64,000 nucleotides of DNA, from positions 1,922,001 through 1,986,000 of the forward strand of contig JAAROD010000015.1 in NCBI GenBank assembly GCA_012274445.1. The letters run 5' to 3'. The stretch comes from Sclerotiophoma versabilis. Lineage: Eukaryota > Ascomycota > Dothideomycetes > Pleosporales > Didymellaceae. Positions 33,198-44,450 of this stretch are shown here, piece by piece. A program made the position numbers and the translations under genes. The notes beneath the pieces are model-generated. The model ran no database searches and had not been told where the DNA came from. It worked only from the letters and a program-made list of their open reading frames with translations. Within the stretch, counting starts at the first letter, position 1; the number at the start of each line of letters is the position of its first letter.

Positions 33198-34835
33198 ATT
33201 GCGGCGGTGGGAGCAGTGTCTGACGGAAATCAAGGGAGTGTGTCGAGAGGGCTGGGTGGACCGTCGCGGGGTTATGTTTGTAGTGCGAGACGTGCTGGTG
33301 GGGTAGCAAATAGCTTTCGTGGGGCTATGCAGGTTGCGGCGAGGACAGAGGTGCGGGACAGACAATGGGGACGAGGCGGTGACTGATGCCCGCCCGGGCA
33401 GGCGCCGTCCTATCTTTGTGAGCGCGTGATCTGCTCTGCGCAGGCCGCCATGATGCCTGAAGCAATGCATCTGCTCGTCTATCTGCGATGCAGTGAACCC
33501 TGAACACCTGGGGAAGATTCGCCGGAAGCAGACGCGAATCTGCAGGCACATCAACGCCAAGCTTCAGGGCTGCACGCCCCGGCCATAAAACCTCGCAGCC
33601 CTCGGCAATCTTTTCTCTTCAACACCGCAATAAACAGCTTCAGCGCAACCCCTCTCACGGACGCGCTGGGGTCTGGCGACATGTCGCCAGTCTTTGCCAG
33701 ACTATCAGCACTCGTTTGAGCCCTTCACGAAATTCCATGAGTCGTTGGGTATAGAAGAATTGCAACATATATACATAGCATCACAGCGGCGCTTTTAGTC
33801 ATTGAGAGAAAAAATCGGACGAAGCACTCTTGCACGTTCCCGAGGCCTGAATTTGTCTTCGAGACGTTCCTGCAGACTGGACCAAACCTGATGTGGACAT
33901 CACTGTGCAATACATTGCTTGCCTTTGGGTCACACACAGTCCCCGCATATGGTTGAACTAGATGCTTGAAGGTAATCTGAGTATTGACCTTGTGGCGGCA
34001 TCTACCGTATCTTCCAACACCTACCTAGGCAACAAGCTTCCTGCACGTCATGCTTCTGCTGACCGCTGTTCTGCACAAGCTGAGAACTTTCACATTGCGA
34101 CTTCCAAAAGCATCCTCCGTTGGCTGCACTGCATGGCTTGCGGTCACCTTACATGAGACCGAAACAATAGGTTAGTGGGCACGTACGAAGAACTAACCGG
34201 ATTGTCTTATATGCATGTACTGCAACTAAATCTTGGTTTGCAATCCAAGGTCATCCATGAATTGACCTCACGTGCAGATACCTGAGGTTTCGAAAAGGTT
34301 CGGGAGAAGCCGGGAGAAATTGGGTGTGTACTGAAGGCCTTGCTGGAGTCGTTCAACTGGACTTCGCTCGCGAGATGTAGTATCTCGTACCAATACTAAA
34401 GCACCTAGATTTCATAGGATGAACAGACATGGTGATGCAAGTTGGTCGCCGCATGGCATTTGCAGAAGGACCCTTGAATGCAGGCAAGAGCATACTGCAT
34501 CTGCAAGTCATCGCCAATCAAGTCCAGTCCTATCTTAAGGCTGTGCAGTGACTGCAATTATGTTGAAATGCCAGAAGTTACATCTGCCCAATAACCCAAC
34601 GCTACCTCGTGCAGCTGAAGTCGATTGAATCATAGATGTGAGGATGGCCACTATGGCTGACCAGTGAGAACTTGATCAATCGAAGTGCTGGCCAATCACC
34701 TGCGTGCTGAATAACGGGCTTGGCAACAATCCCAATCGTGCCTCACATTTGCGCTCAACGTCCGGTATCACCACCGCCGTCAACCCCATCGACCCTCTCT
34801 CGTCTCCGTAGGCTCCGAGCCACCTTCACATCACC
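33198..34835. other. Intergenic stretch between the aminopeptidase and cytochrome c1 genes
   Basis: Divergent promoters at both ends. The minus-strand frame continues from the aminopeptidase start to about 33560; the rest holds no supported gene. Confidence 0.5.
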
Positions 34836-36176
34836 ATGTTGGCTCGATCAGCACTGCGTACGGCGCGCACAGCCGGCGCTGCAGCCCGCAATGCTGCCAG
34901 CAAAACAGCTTCGGTACGACCCCCGGAAGCCCTTCACGACCCGCCCGGCCCCCGCGAGCTTCGACGACTCAATCTACAGCCCTGCGGTATCGGTCACGGG
35001 ACTCGTGATGCCCATTGATACAATTGCTGACGAATTGGGTGATACAGCGCTCCGCCTCCACCTCCACCGCCGAGGGAGCTGGCTCTTCCTGGAAGAACAA
35101 CGCCCTCCCCGCTGGCGCCACCATCTTCTCGATTGGTTCCGTCGCATGGTACCTTCACCTCTACGGAGGCAACGCCGATGCCATGACACCTGCTGAGGAA
35201 GGGTGAGTCTCTTGAGAACCCACAATCCGTTGCCATGAATTTCTGGCAGGGAGAATTGCTAGGCGCAGAGGCTAACAGGAGGACCACAGTCTTCACCCCA
35301 CTGCCTACCCATGGGAGCACACCAAGTGGAACAAGACCTTTGACCACCAGGCGTAAGTGCACAAAGTCCCGGTCCGCCGACGTCTGCTCTAACCACCACC
35401 AAAAGTCTTCGCCGCGGTTTCCAGGTCTACCGCGAGGTCTGCGCGTCCTGCCACTCCCTCACTCGTGTCCCCTACCGATCGCTCGTCGGTACTATGATGA
35501 CCGTTGATGAGGCCAAGGCCCTTGCCGAGGAGAACGAGTACGATACCGAGCCCAACGACCAGGGTGACATTGAGAAGCGTCCCGGAAAGCTCTCCGACTA
35601 CATGCCTGCCCCGTACAAGAACGACGAGGCTGCTCGTGCTGCCAACAACGGTGCTCTTCCCCCGGATCTATCGCTCATTGTCAAGGCCCGTCACGGCGGT
35701 TGCGATTACATCTTCAATTTGTTAACCGGTTACCCCGAAGAGCCCCCTGCTGGTGCTGTTGTCCAGGAGGGCCTCAATTTCAACCCCTACTTCCCTGGTA
35801 CTGGTATCGCCATGGCTCGTGTACTCTACGACGATCTAGTCGAGTACGAAGATGGGACACAGGCTTCGACATCGCAGATGGCTAAGGACGTGGTTGAGTT
35901 CCTCAACTGGGCTGCTGAGCCTGAGATGGACGACCGCAAGAAGATGGGCTGGAAGGTTCTGGCTGTCACAAGTGTTCTGTTCACTCTGAGCGTCTGGGTT
36001 AAGAGGTCAGTTTCTATAGAAGAAGACAATTGTGGAATCCCAAAACTAACATATGCAACAGGTACAAGTGGGCACCGCTTAAGACCCGTAAGCTCGTCTA
36101 CAGCCCACCCGCCGCCAAGAAGAGCGTCCTCGACTACGTCTCCAAGCCCAACAACCAAGGCAAGACAAACCAATAG
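34836..36176 (+). CDS. CYT1: Cytochrome c1, heme subunit of mitochondrial complex III
   Basis: Five exons (34836-34913, 35048-35202, 35290-35352, 35406-36005, 36062-36176) give 336 residues without a break. The N terminus is an Arg/Ala-rich mitochondrial presequence (MLARSALRTARTAG) with a hydrophobic sorting segment (ATIFSIGSVAWYL). The heme-attachment motif is CASCH (Cys111, Cys114, His115) in VYREVCASCHSLTRVPYRSL. Other family landmarks are LPPDLSLIVKARHGG, DYIFNLLTGY, NPYFPGTGIAMARVL (with the axial Met) and the C-terminal membrane helix VLAVTSVLFTLSVWVKRYKW. It passes electrons from the Rieske protein to cytochrome c at the inner membrane. Intron 1 is the longest (134 nt) and falls in the presequence. 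Confidence 0.97.
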
Positions 36177-36480
36177 ACGCGGCGTAGTTTTGCATCTAGA
36201 GGAGTTGGAAGTAACGAGTAGCGGAAGCGTGTGTTCTATATCTTGTACAGTGCCAGCTACTTCCAAAATACGATTTCTGGAATTTCCTAGCTTAGTGATA
36301 CGCTGTAGATTTCCCAACTATGTTTCTTTTGTTCTAGACGCCCCATCTTGCTGATGTGTCTAAAAGGTCCAAAGACTCTGATCTCAGCAAAGACCTACGG
36401 CAGGAGACGATACGTGTGTGTAGAACACAACACACGACAATATGATAGCGACGGCCAGATGAGGCATCTCTCCGGACAAG
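36177..36480. other. 3' region of CYT1
   Basis: Non-coding; about 300 bp separate the stop codon from the transporter remnant. Confidence 0.4.
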
Positions 36481-36980
36481 AGCTTGATTCAAGAACCCAA
36501 CAACATTGGCAGCCACGAACGAATATGCAAATCCCTGCTTGTAACCTTCCTTGTAGTGGAACCACGACGTCTTCCCCTGGGTGTTCTTTCCAAACAGGAT
36601 GCTGCTCATCGTATTACAGAAGAAGATTGCCCACTAGATAACAGCCATCTCGATGACCAGCTTCTTCACCCTGTCTCGAGCCAGCTGTTGGGGCGCAGTC
36701 TTGCTAATGGCGAACGCTATCAGTTGCAACAGTGCATTCACAGAAGCCACAGCTTCCGCTGAGTTGTGTGGGTAGCTGCCGATCGCATACCGCAGCACTA
36801 TGTTAAGCAGATACAAGGATCAGACCCGTAGTTTGCATTGCAAAGCCAACTGCTGGACCGTGGTATGAGACTTTGAATGTAGGTTAGCCGAGGAATAGGA
36901 GGCTTGACAAGCAAAGAAGGAATGGGATGAGCATACTGTGAAGACGGTACTCTGGTCCATGGCAATCTTTGAGCTTAGTC
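36480..36980 (-). pseudogene. Remnant of an MFS transporter C-terminal end
   Basis: Minus-strand pieces in different frames line up as one transporter tail. HGPAVGFAMQTTGLILVSA (about 36880-36820) is followed, after a one-base frame change, by LNIVLRYAIGSYPHNSAEAVASVNALLQ. The frame then runs to a TAG in EMAVI*WAIFFCNT and continues into ILFGKNTQGKTSWFHYKEG. Order and hydrophobicity match helices 9-12 of a drug-efflux-type MFS protein. An upstream ATG with a possible intron (MDQSTVFT, about 36960) may be chance. No earlier helices are found upstream, so the gene is 5'-truncated and broken by one frameshift and one stop. It lies between CYT1 and a transcription factor gene. Confidence 0.55.
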
Positions 36981-37052
36981 ATACGTCGGGACAGGGCGTC
37001 CGTTTCTGGCCCGGCAATTGGGTATGGCCAGACCGATTCCAACGAAGGAAAT

Positions 37053-39897
37053 TCAAGCAGCGGCCTCAGTAGCTTCTAGGCGTTGCAGTAGATGCATATA
37101 GACTGTGCTAATACCCCAGCTCTTTAGTGAATGCATCGCAGTAATGGACTCGGATAGTAACTTGCGCCTTCCTTGCAAACTCAGTAGGTCAGGGATACCC
37201 GGCAAGCGTATTCTACTACAACCAGCAAGTGTCCACTGACTAACATCTACGTTGTTAGGGTTCGTAATATTCGTTGCGACTGATTCAGTAGGTCCTGGCG
37301 AGGTGCTGAATCCTGTCAAGTTGCTGTTCTCAAAGAGTCGTGCATATAGCCACAATGTCAGAGCCGCTCTGAGCAAGTATACTGGCATGGCGTAGTGTGT
37401 GGCATGGTTGTTACGGAGTACCTCAAGGAGCCGTGCGGCGTAATACACTGTCGTTCGTCCTTGCGCGGGGCATTCTTTCCATTTCTGAGCTACGCTCGAG
37501 AGTTCGTGGTCATCCAGGCGGTTGTATATCTGCCGCAAAGCAGCTACTGTAAGATCTGTAGATGGTGCATGATAGGTCATCAGTCCAGTGAGGCACATGA
37601 CCTTGTGCGTGAGTGAAGCCTTAATGTCACCTGAAGAACCTTTGTCTTGCTGAGTGTCCATGGTGACTAGAATGTTCTCCAGTGCTTCCTTTACCGATGT
37701 GCGATTGGGCGTGGGTATACCTGTGTGGCAGTGAAACGGATGTCGTGGTCGAGCTTGCTCCATGAGCTCTGACAGAATGATTTGCTTGCCAAGGGTGCCT
37801 GTCTTTGACCAGGTAGATATCCAGGTTGCGTTCAAGCACATGTCCCCCAAAGTTTGAGTACGATCCGAAACTTCTAGCGTGTCAGTACGAGATTGTTGCA
37901 TCTAATATGTGTATCCAAATCTACAATACTGACCATGACCAGAAGGGTGCTGTGCCCAGCTTTGAGCACTATTTGCATCCCATCTATCCTCAGTCTGAGG
38001 GAGAGGATTTCGTAGCTCGCAAGGATCCAGTATGCTTGTCAAATTGAAATGGGCGCGGTACGTGTGGTCCATCAACTGGGCACTGTAAGTATATTATAAA
38101 CGGCAGTTACTATGCCAATTTACCCAGACCGCAAAGCCAGTCCTCCGCCGTTCTTCGTCGATAGCCCAGAGACGCCATGCTTGTTCAAGCGGCAGTTGAA
38201 GCTTAGCAATACGATTGTATGGGAGAACATCTTCGAGGAGTCCCGTTCGACGAGCGAGTGCTATCGAAACTGCCTGTAAGATTTCGGCAATCTCAAGTTG
38301 TCTTCTGTCTCCAGAGTGTGACATAGCCAAGTTGTTCAACATGATGACTTGAGTCATCCATACCGCACGACTTAGTTGATTTTGTTTCTCGCACTGCGAA
38401 AGGTCACATAAGAACATCAGCTCGCGAATAGGCAAATACTGACCTGGGATGATGATCGTCGCCTTACGAGTTCATGTATACTTCGTGCGAAGGCCTTTGC
38501 ATTTTTGAGGGTTGAGAATTGGGCACCAATACCTGCGACAGCCAGAACGAGCAGCGGGTTGACTTCTGGCAATGAAAAGGTAGGTTTGTGGAGGACTGGG
38601 AAAACAGGGTGGAAATGTTCGAAATAGAGTTGGACCCAAGCGTTGAGCATGGGCTGCGGTGGTAGCTTCAAGTTTGTGAAAGGAGGATGATGTGGTTCTC
38701 GCTGCATCTCTTCCGCAAGCTGTGTCATGCTAGCTACCTTTTCGCTGGAGAGTGGTTCCACATGAGCAAAATCCTCAAGTTCAGCATCTACAAGCGACGC
38801 TGGGTCAACATCCGGAAAATGTAGAGGTGCATCAATTTCGATCGAAGTGGGACGGTATTGTCTGACCTCCACTGCATCTTTGTCCAGGACAGGCGAGTGA
38901 CTGCGGCTATATAAGCCTGCAATGTCGGAAGCCGGTGTAGGAGTCAGTCCCAGAGGCGCACCAGCTGCTGCAGTTACAGCTGTAGTTACATGGCTAGAAG
39001 TAGCATCTAAGCCGTTTGTGTCTTGGAGCATGTCGAGCTCCTGGCCCAAGTGGAAAGAACCTGGCCATAGATACCGGTCGAGGCTTCCTGTCATCCATCC
39101 AAAGTTGTCGAAGCCGTCCTGAAAACCTAAATTGTTGGGGATGTTGAAAAAATTGAAAGTGCTGTTGTACGGAATCATCTCATTAGGGCCTATCGCATAG
39201 TCCATCCCAACTTCAGGGTTTGAGATTGGTTGGCTAGGAGTAGATGTTTCTGAAGACTGCACTTGGACGTTCAATCCCAGAGGAGAAGCAAACGTAGTTT
39301 GAGCAATTTGAATAATTGGTGACTGCCGCAGTCCGCTGACATCGCTCGTTTCCGGATCATTGTTGGTGATTTCGTTCCTGTGGGCTAGCCGCTTGGCTGG
39401 CTGGCGACTACTCGGATGGCCTCTCGATTGTCGCTTCTTTGGTTCTTCGTAATAGCAGTGATTGTCCGACCTGGAACATTTCCCGCACGGTAGCTGGCCA
39501 TCACACTTGATCTTAGAGGTACTGCAACGCTTGCAGGCCTGGGAAACTCGTTGCCGTTCCTCTGGTCTCGAAGAAACCATCTGGGTTGTGGGATCTACAT
39601 GAGTAGAACTGTGGTGTCGTGCCAGGGAGTCACTAACATATACGTGTGAGTATCATTGATTCATATGAGACTTGGATAGATCGAGAGCTTACATCCTTCC
39701 AAACGTCCATTAAACATCAGTTATTATGTACATTCGATAACTACGCTGGAAGAACTCACATGTCCGCAGACCGAACATTGAAAAGGTCTTTCTTTGGTGT
39801 GGGTGCGCAGATGGCGCACATAATGCTCACGTCGCTCAAAATCCGAGCCGCATTGATCGCATGTTAGTCGTTCTGGCATGGTAACCGGCGGTGCCAT
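37053..39897 (-). CDS. Dual C2H2 plus Zn2Cys6 transcription factor
   Basis: Six exons are proposed: 39897-39760, a 14-nt microexon 39706-39693, 39632-38444, 38393-38124, 38075-37934 and 37873-37053, for 857 residues. The N terminus has a C2H2 finger (CDQCGSDFERREHYVRHLRTH), the linker TKERPF and a second finger, CSVCGH-TFGRI-DSLARHHSSTH, rebuilt only with the microexon. A Zn2Cys6 cluster follows (ACKRCSTSKIKC, then CGKCSRSDNHC). The rest is a helical fungal_trans region (NAWVQLYFEHFHPVFPVLHKP, LAVAGIGAQFS, RRRTGFAVW-LMDHTY). The frame fits throughout, but the first intron would end in GG, not AG (see findings). It is a nuclear regulator of unknown targets. Confidence 0.85.
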
Positions 39898-40449
39898 GGA
39901 AGATGGTGTAGCATGGAAGAAGAAAACGGGTGCTGGCCGAAACTTGTGGAACCCTTGAACTTTGGGCCGTGCATCTGCTTCCCCTGCTCATTTACAAAAA
40001 TGTACCCCGCAAACTCATCTCGTCCCGAGACTAGTCTAGTTCACTTGCAGTAAGTAGTCATCTGTATGAAGATACTCAAGCTATGTGGCCGCGAGTGTGA
40101 ACAGAGTACATTGCTAACAAAGCGGCTCAGACTGCAGCTGATCGCAGGTTCTCAAACTTCCGACATCACATCATGGACAGCACCCAGGACAATTTGACTA
40201 TCTGCTGCAGGGCTAATATGAACCTTTCCACTCCGAAAATTAATGCTTCAAATGACAGTACGCCTCATCTTCCCAGAGTCGCTGCAAGTGCGTCATTGAA
40301 CATGTCCAGATGGCCTGGCTTCGCTTCTCTACCCCCCCACGCTTGATACCATTGGGCCTAAAATCAACAGCGTCTCACCTTGGCTTAGCTAGCACTTCGT
40401 TCTGGAAGTGCCCTGAGCATCCTGTAATACCCTCAAAGACTCGTGCAGC
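39898..40449. other. Promoter region of the C2H2-Zn2Cys6 regulator
   Basis: Upstream DNA of the minus-strand regulator; no gene seen. Confidence 0.5.
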
Positions 40450-41105
40450 ACATGAGCATCTACCCTCAGGGTCGTAATCGAGCCGCTTCGGCTCACGGCG
40501 AGTTAGGTTCAGTGATTACCAACACCAGATTCTGCTTGATTAGATCCAGAGTCGAAACAAGTTACTCAGCATCGTCGAGGAACCCGTGTGGAAATCGGGG
40601 TCCTACCGTTCGCGTGGGTCGTGATGAGCTTTCAAATACAAGACCGACCTTTTTATCCAGGCGACGAACAATAGCGCCGCTCAGGTACCGACAATCCAAT
40701 TCGAATATCAAGTTGATTTCTTCGCCAGCGGGAGGCTGTACGCGTTCGATTATGTTGTATAGTGGCGCTTTTGCTTGTTCGACTGTAGAAGCGTTAACAG
40801 GCTGCCGCTCAATCGTATAGCGTTCAAGCAACGATTGGGATATTTGTTCTTTGAGCACGAAAGCGAATTTTCAGGCCCGATTACATGCGTCCTGGGCAAC
40901 TCAGCGGTAACTTTATGGCCTCTGCTTCGACGCTCACGTCAATACCTGTATTTCTATCAAAGCCTCCAGTCGGTGGCATTGTGTCGGCAGCATCGCCAGC
41001 GATGAATACACGGGAACAATTATCTGCCTATTCGAATACTCAGACTGTTGCGCGGCGTACTGACTCCCTCGAACCTGTACCCCTCTTCTTCCGGGTGCTG
41101 TTTCT
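40450..41105 (-). pseudogene. Decayed FAD-dependent aromatic monooxygenase (C-terminal part)
   Basis: Separate minus-strand frames reproduce, in order, the second half of a PHBH/UbiH-type hydroxylase. First is RVFIAGDAADTMPPTGGFDRNTG (about 41025-40950), the FAD-ribityl motif with the usual GDAAH altered to GDAAD. Next is LLERYTIERQPVN (about 40830-40790). Last come RTVGPRFPHGFLDDAE, a TAA stop at 40560, LVSTLDLIKQNLVLVI and another stop. Frame changes and stops between the blocks rule out an intact gene. The N-terminal GxGxxG domain is not found. The live enzyme would hydroxylate aromatic or polyketide substrates. The TAA could come from CAA by a RIP-type change. Confidence 0.7.
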
Positions 41106-41123
41106 GTTCCATCGCAGGCAACC

Positions 41124-41423
41124 ATGCACTTCGATCCGTACTTCTTAGGCACTAGGACTTTGCAGGAGCGCCTCGAACATGGTTTGTTTGGTCCAGAGCC
41201 AGGTGCTTGGGGCTACATCGTGGCAGCGAGTCTCGTTGCGCAAGACAGACAAGATCAATCCTCTGTATCACAACTACCTTCCATATTGAAACTGCAATTC
41301 GTCAAATTTCTAACCGGTGAAGTTTGGGAGGTATGCAAAGTCGACATCGAAGTCTGGCCGATAAATGTTGTCTTGGAAGAAGGCGACAACCTGGTGTTCG
41401 AGGTGACTGGACATGATATATAG
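41124..41423 (+). pseudogene. Possible fragment of a CocE/X-Pro dipeptidyl-peptidase-type hydrolase
   Basis: The 99-residue plus-strand frame ends in GEVWEVCKVDIEVWPINVVLEEGDNLVFEVTGHD. This resembles the C-terminal jelly-roll of CocE/NonD hydrolases (a V-x-x-E-I-W-P pattern, then x-G-x-x-L-x-x-x-V). The preceding part shows no clear catalytic region and nothing upstream supplies one, so it would be a 5'-truncated relic beside the monooxygenase relic. The match is by pattern only. Confidence 0.35.
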
Positions 41424-41756
41424 AATGTTGGAAGCTTCTCAATTCTTCACCGCTAAGATCGACCTTCGAAGGTCTTCTATGGCATGAATACGGCTCGTGT
41501 CAGCGGCGAGTCGAGTTGGCTGCTGCATTCCCATCATATCAGATCGGCCGGTGTAGACAGTCAATAGAACAGATGAAGTACGACATCTCAATATCGTTGT
41601 GTAATCATGACTTGGGTAAACGTTGGATTTGGTCCTGAAAGGGGGGGATACTAAAGTTAAGAATACAGTCCGAGGATTGTGCGAGATCAGGAATGCGAAG
41701 GTGTTGTTGAACCACAATCTGCTGATGCCGAGGGGGAACTGCTGGCGAGCCAAATT
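41424..41756. other. Intergenic stretch, no gene seen
   Basis: Short frames only. Confidence 0.4.
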
Positions 41757-42209
41757 CTATCGTAGGATGTGCCCATCCCTTGTGCCATTTTCCATACTTT
41801 CTGCTGGAAGGCCACGCTGCTGCTTGTGCAGGCACTTGACCTCTGGTTGTGGTTTCCCTGTCTTGTCCCCTCTCATCAAGAAGTTCATGATAGGTTGCTG
41901 TGAGATCTGCATGCTTTTCAAGCAGTCGGAATACGCTTGCAGAGGCTGATAATGCTTCTGAAGGTGCTTGTTGTATTTTGTTATGACCTTCAAACGGGCT
42001 TGTTGTGCCTCTCTGAAAGCTGGTCTGAGCACTCCGATTAGTTTGTCCTTCTCTTGCGTCTTTGCCCGGATCCAGAGTGCTCGGAGTCCGACTGCTGTAC
42101 TACCAATTAAATAGCCGATGGGATGCGCGATGTCGACAGGGTCGGGGAGGTCCAAGCAAAGACATGCTACACTTGTCAGTACGAAGGGTAAAATGAAGAG
42201 GATGGCCAT
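41757..42209 (-). CDS. Small hypothetical protein with N-terminal hydrophobic segment
   Basis: A 150-residue frame with an ATG start. The N terminus is strongly hydrophobic (AILFILPFVLTSVACLCL), then PVDIAHPIGYLIGSTAVGLRALWI, so it could be a signal anchor with a second membrane or re-entrant segment. The rest is basic and Gln-rich, probably helical (REAQQARLKVITKYNKHLQKHYQ). No domain is recognised. It lies in a gene-poor segment beside decayed genes, so it may be an orphan or a fragment. Confidence 0.45.
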   Translation of the reverse strand: MAILFILPFVLTSVACLCLDLPDPVDIAHPIGYLIGSTAVGLRALWIRAKTQEKDKLIGVLRPAFREAQQARLKVITKYNKHLQKHYQPLQAYSDCLKSMQISQQPIMNFLMRGDKTGKPQPEVKCLHKQQRGLPAESMENGTRDGHILR

Positions 42210-44450
42210 ATCCCTACTTTTTGACAGAATATAGAAAAAAGAAAACTATACGGCACAGAACGATGCGGTTTTGCAATATGGGCAGATCACATGCGTTCTC
42301 GGATGTCATGCCCACAAGAGTGGTCTTCTTGGATATGATCCGGGTCCGTCATATAGCGGGAGGGTGAGTTCGAAGACGCGCTTCAATGTAGAGGTTGCTG
42401 TTTTTGAAGAAAGTTGTGAGAGAATTCGAGAGAGATCATAAAGTCGCTACCTCATCTCGGCGAAGTTCATGACTCTCATGTCATGGTCGAAGTAATTGGA
42501 CCTGGCCAGTCCACCTTACAGGGTCTGCAAACTTCAGCATACCTGCACAGTAATTTGCCTTTTACCTACTGAGGTCTTGAGGTGATATGTGGAAATGCGC
42601 CAGCTAGGCAGGATACCAGGCAATTTGCAGTGTTCGTGCGCCTTACAGCACTGCAGATTATATGTGTTGGACAATCTTGAAGGGATGTTCTGCAGGCTGG
42701 CAACATCTAGTCCACGTCCTCGACGGTTTGCACACTATCAACAATTGTCTCTCGCTCTGCAAAAGGGCATTCAGGAAGATTGAAGATCGAAGATCAGCAT
42801 CAAGCGTTGGGCGGCTCTTGTAAGTCATATCTGACGTGCATACGGGTAGTGCACGTGGGTTGGTTGGTCTCACAGGGAGCCTAACGCAGGGTCCAGAATC
42901 TCCGATGACGTAGACGGCTCTCAGCGGCTTGTACCTCGTACCTGCGTGATCAGATATGTCTCTGACGAAGCATCACTGACAGTGTTAGGTGTATTTAGGG
43001 TTGTACCAAGGTCATGTCGCTGCTGTCACTATGGCTTAGCATGAGGCTGAATGAAACATGCCATGACTCCTCGATGCCGACCACATGCCGATCGGGATGA
43101 TTAGTCGATGGGGACCCAGGGCCTCGTGCAAATCCCTGGTCGTCTGGTATCGCCATTCGGGCGTTTGAGGCTGCCGCTAGAGTTGCTTTGCCTGAGAACG
43201 GATGGAAATAGCGCCGTATGCCGGTCCATGGTACGGCCTCATACCGCGACTTAGCGTGAATAGGTGAGAAGGGGACCAGGGCTATCTGCAGTGCTTTACG
43301 GCAGTCGTTCTTGCATGATAAAACGATATGCAGAGAGGCTGTTGAGGAGGGGTTGCGACTGGCCAGCAGCCTATCAATGCCGCTTGGACAGTCTTCCCCA
43401 CGATAAGCATCTGGGGAGTAGAAGGACAGCGTTGATGCGGCAGACTCGCTAATTGGCCAAGCAGCGTGACGCGCTCAAAAGAGGACAATCCACGGCACGG
43501 CGAGTCGGCATGGCATGCAGAAACCCATGTCTGCGATCGGCTGCTGCGGTCATAGAGTAGCGGTTGGCTCTTCAGAAAGGGTATCGAGGACTGTCAAGCG
43601 GCATAGACGTCTTTGGCGTGGCACAAGGCGCGAAAGCACGGCGAATTGCGAGCTTAGTCGTCATTTGGACATGCACCACATGACCTGTCGTGTCAAAGCC
43701 GCGGGGACGACAGCGCCACGAGACAGCAGCGATACCGTCAGAGAGACCCAGGGCGGGGCTGCGCATCTGGGTGCAAAGGTCAGGTCTGGCGCTGAATTCG
43801 CGGTGGTTCAGAGACATCAAGCGCATGTACCTACAACGCGTGCAGGCAGCTCCGCTATCAGTTGCGTTATCAGGAGCACTAGCGCGTACGCCTGGCGTGA
43901 ATGACTAGGACGGCCATACCCATGCACCACACCTTGGACTGCACCGCAGCTTGATTCCTCCCTCTTCGCTGAGCCTCCTCTTCTCTCTGACTAAGTCGTG
44001 TATTCTTCTCCCCCGTCTCGCCGTCCGTTTTCCACCACCAACTCCAGATCGACTCGTCGCGACGCCGCTTGCACCTCCGCACGTTCACCGGACAGCATCC
44101 CAGCCAGTCGCCCGAGGCCGCCTACAGTCCAGGCACCCCTCGAAGCTTACATCGACGTCTCCGCCCCCCGCACACCAGCGCATAGCTTGCACAAGCTCGA
44201 CTGCGATAAATCAACGGCCTCGCTGCACATCTGGGTGCTCACCTCTGCCGGCCGCCTCGCCGCCTGGTACAAGACCCCGGCACCGCACCAACCACCGCAC
44301 TCCACGCTCGACACGCCTCTCTGCCGCCATCGCCAGTCCATGTGTAACGCCCTCACGGCTACTCTGTATCCACATCTCCGTTGGTAGCTGAGCAGCCTTA
44401 CCTTTTCTGAGAAGCAACTGGGCCTTGGCTGGCTAGCCAGCACCGCCATC
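42210..44450. other. Gene-poor stretch upstream of ATG1
   Basis: No convincing gene on either strand. The last several hundred bases are C-rich and pyrimidine-rich (around 43990-44400), typical of a long fungal promoter and 5' leader; the open frames there look like chance in GC-rich DNA. Confidence 0.5.

Noticed and set aside
43951..44391. Long plus-strand frame before ATG1
   Set aside because: C-rich leader sequence gives open frames in several phases; Pro/Ser/Arg-rich translation is compositional.
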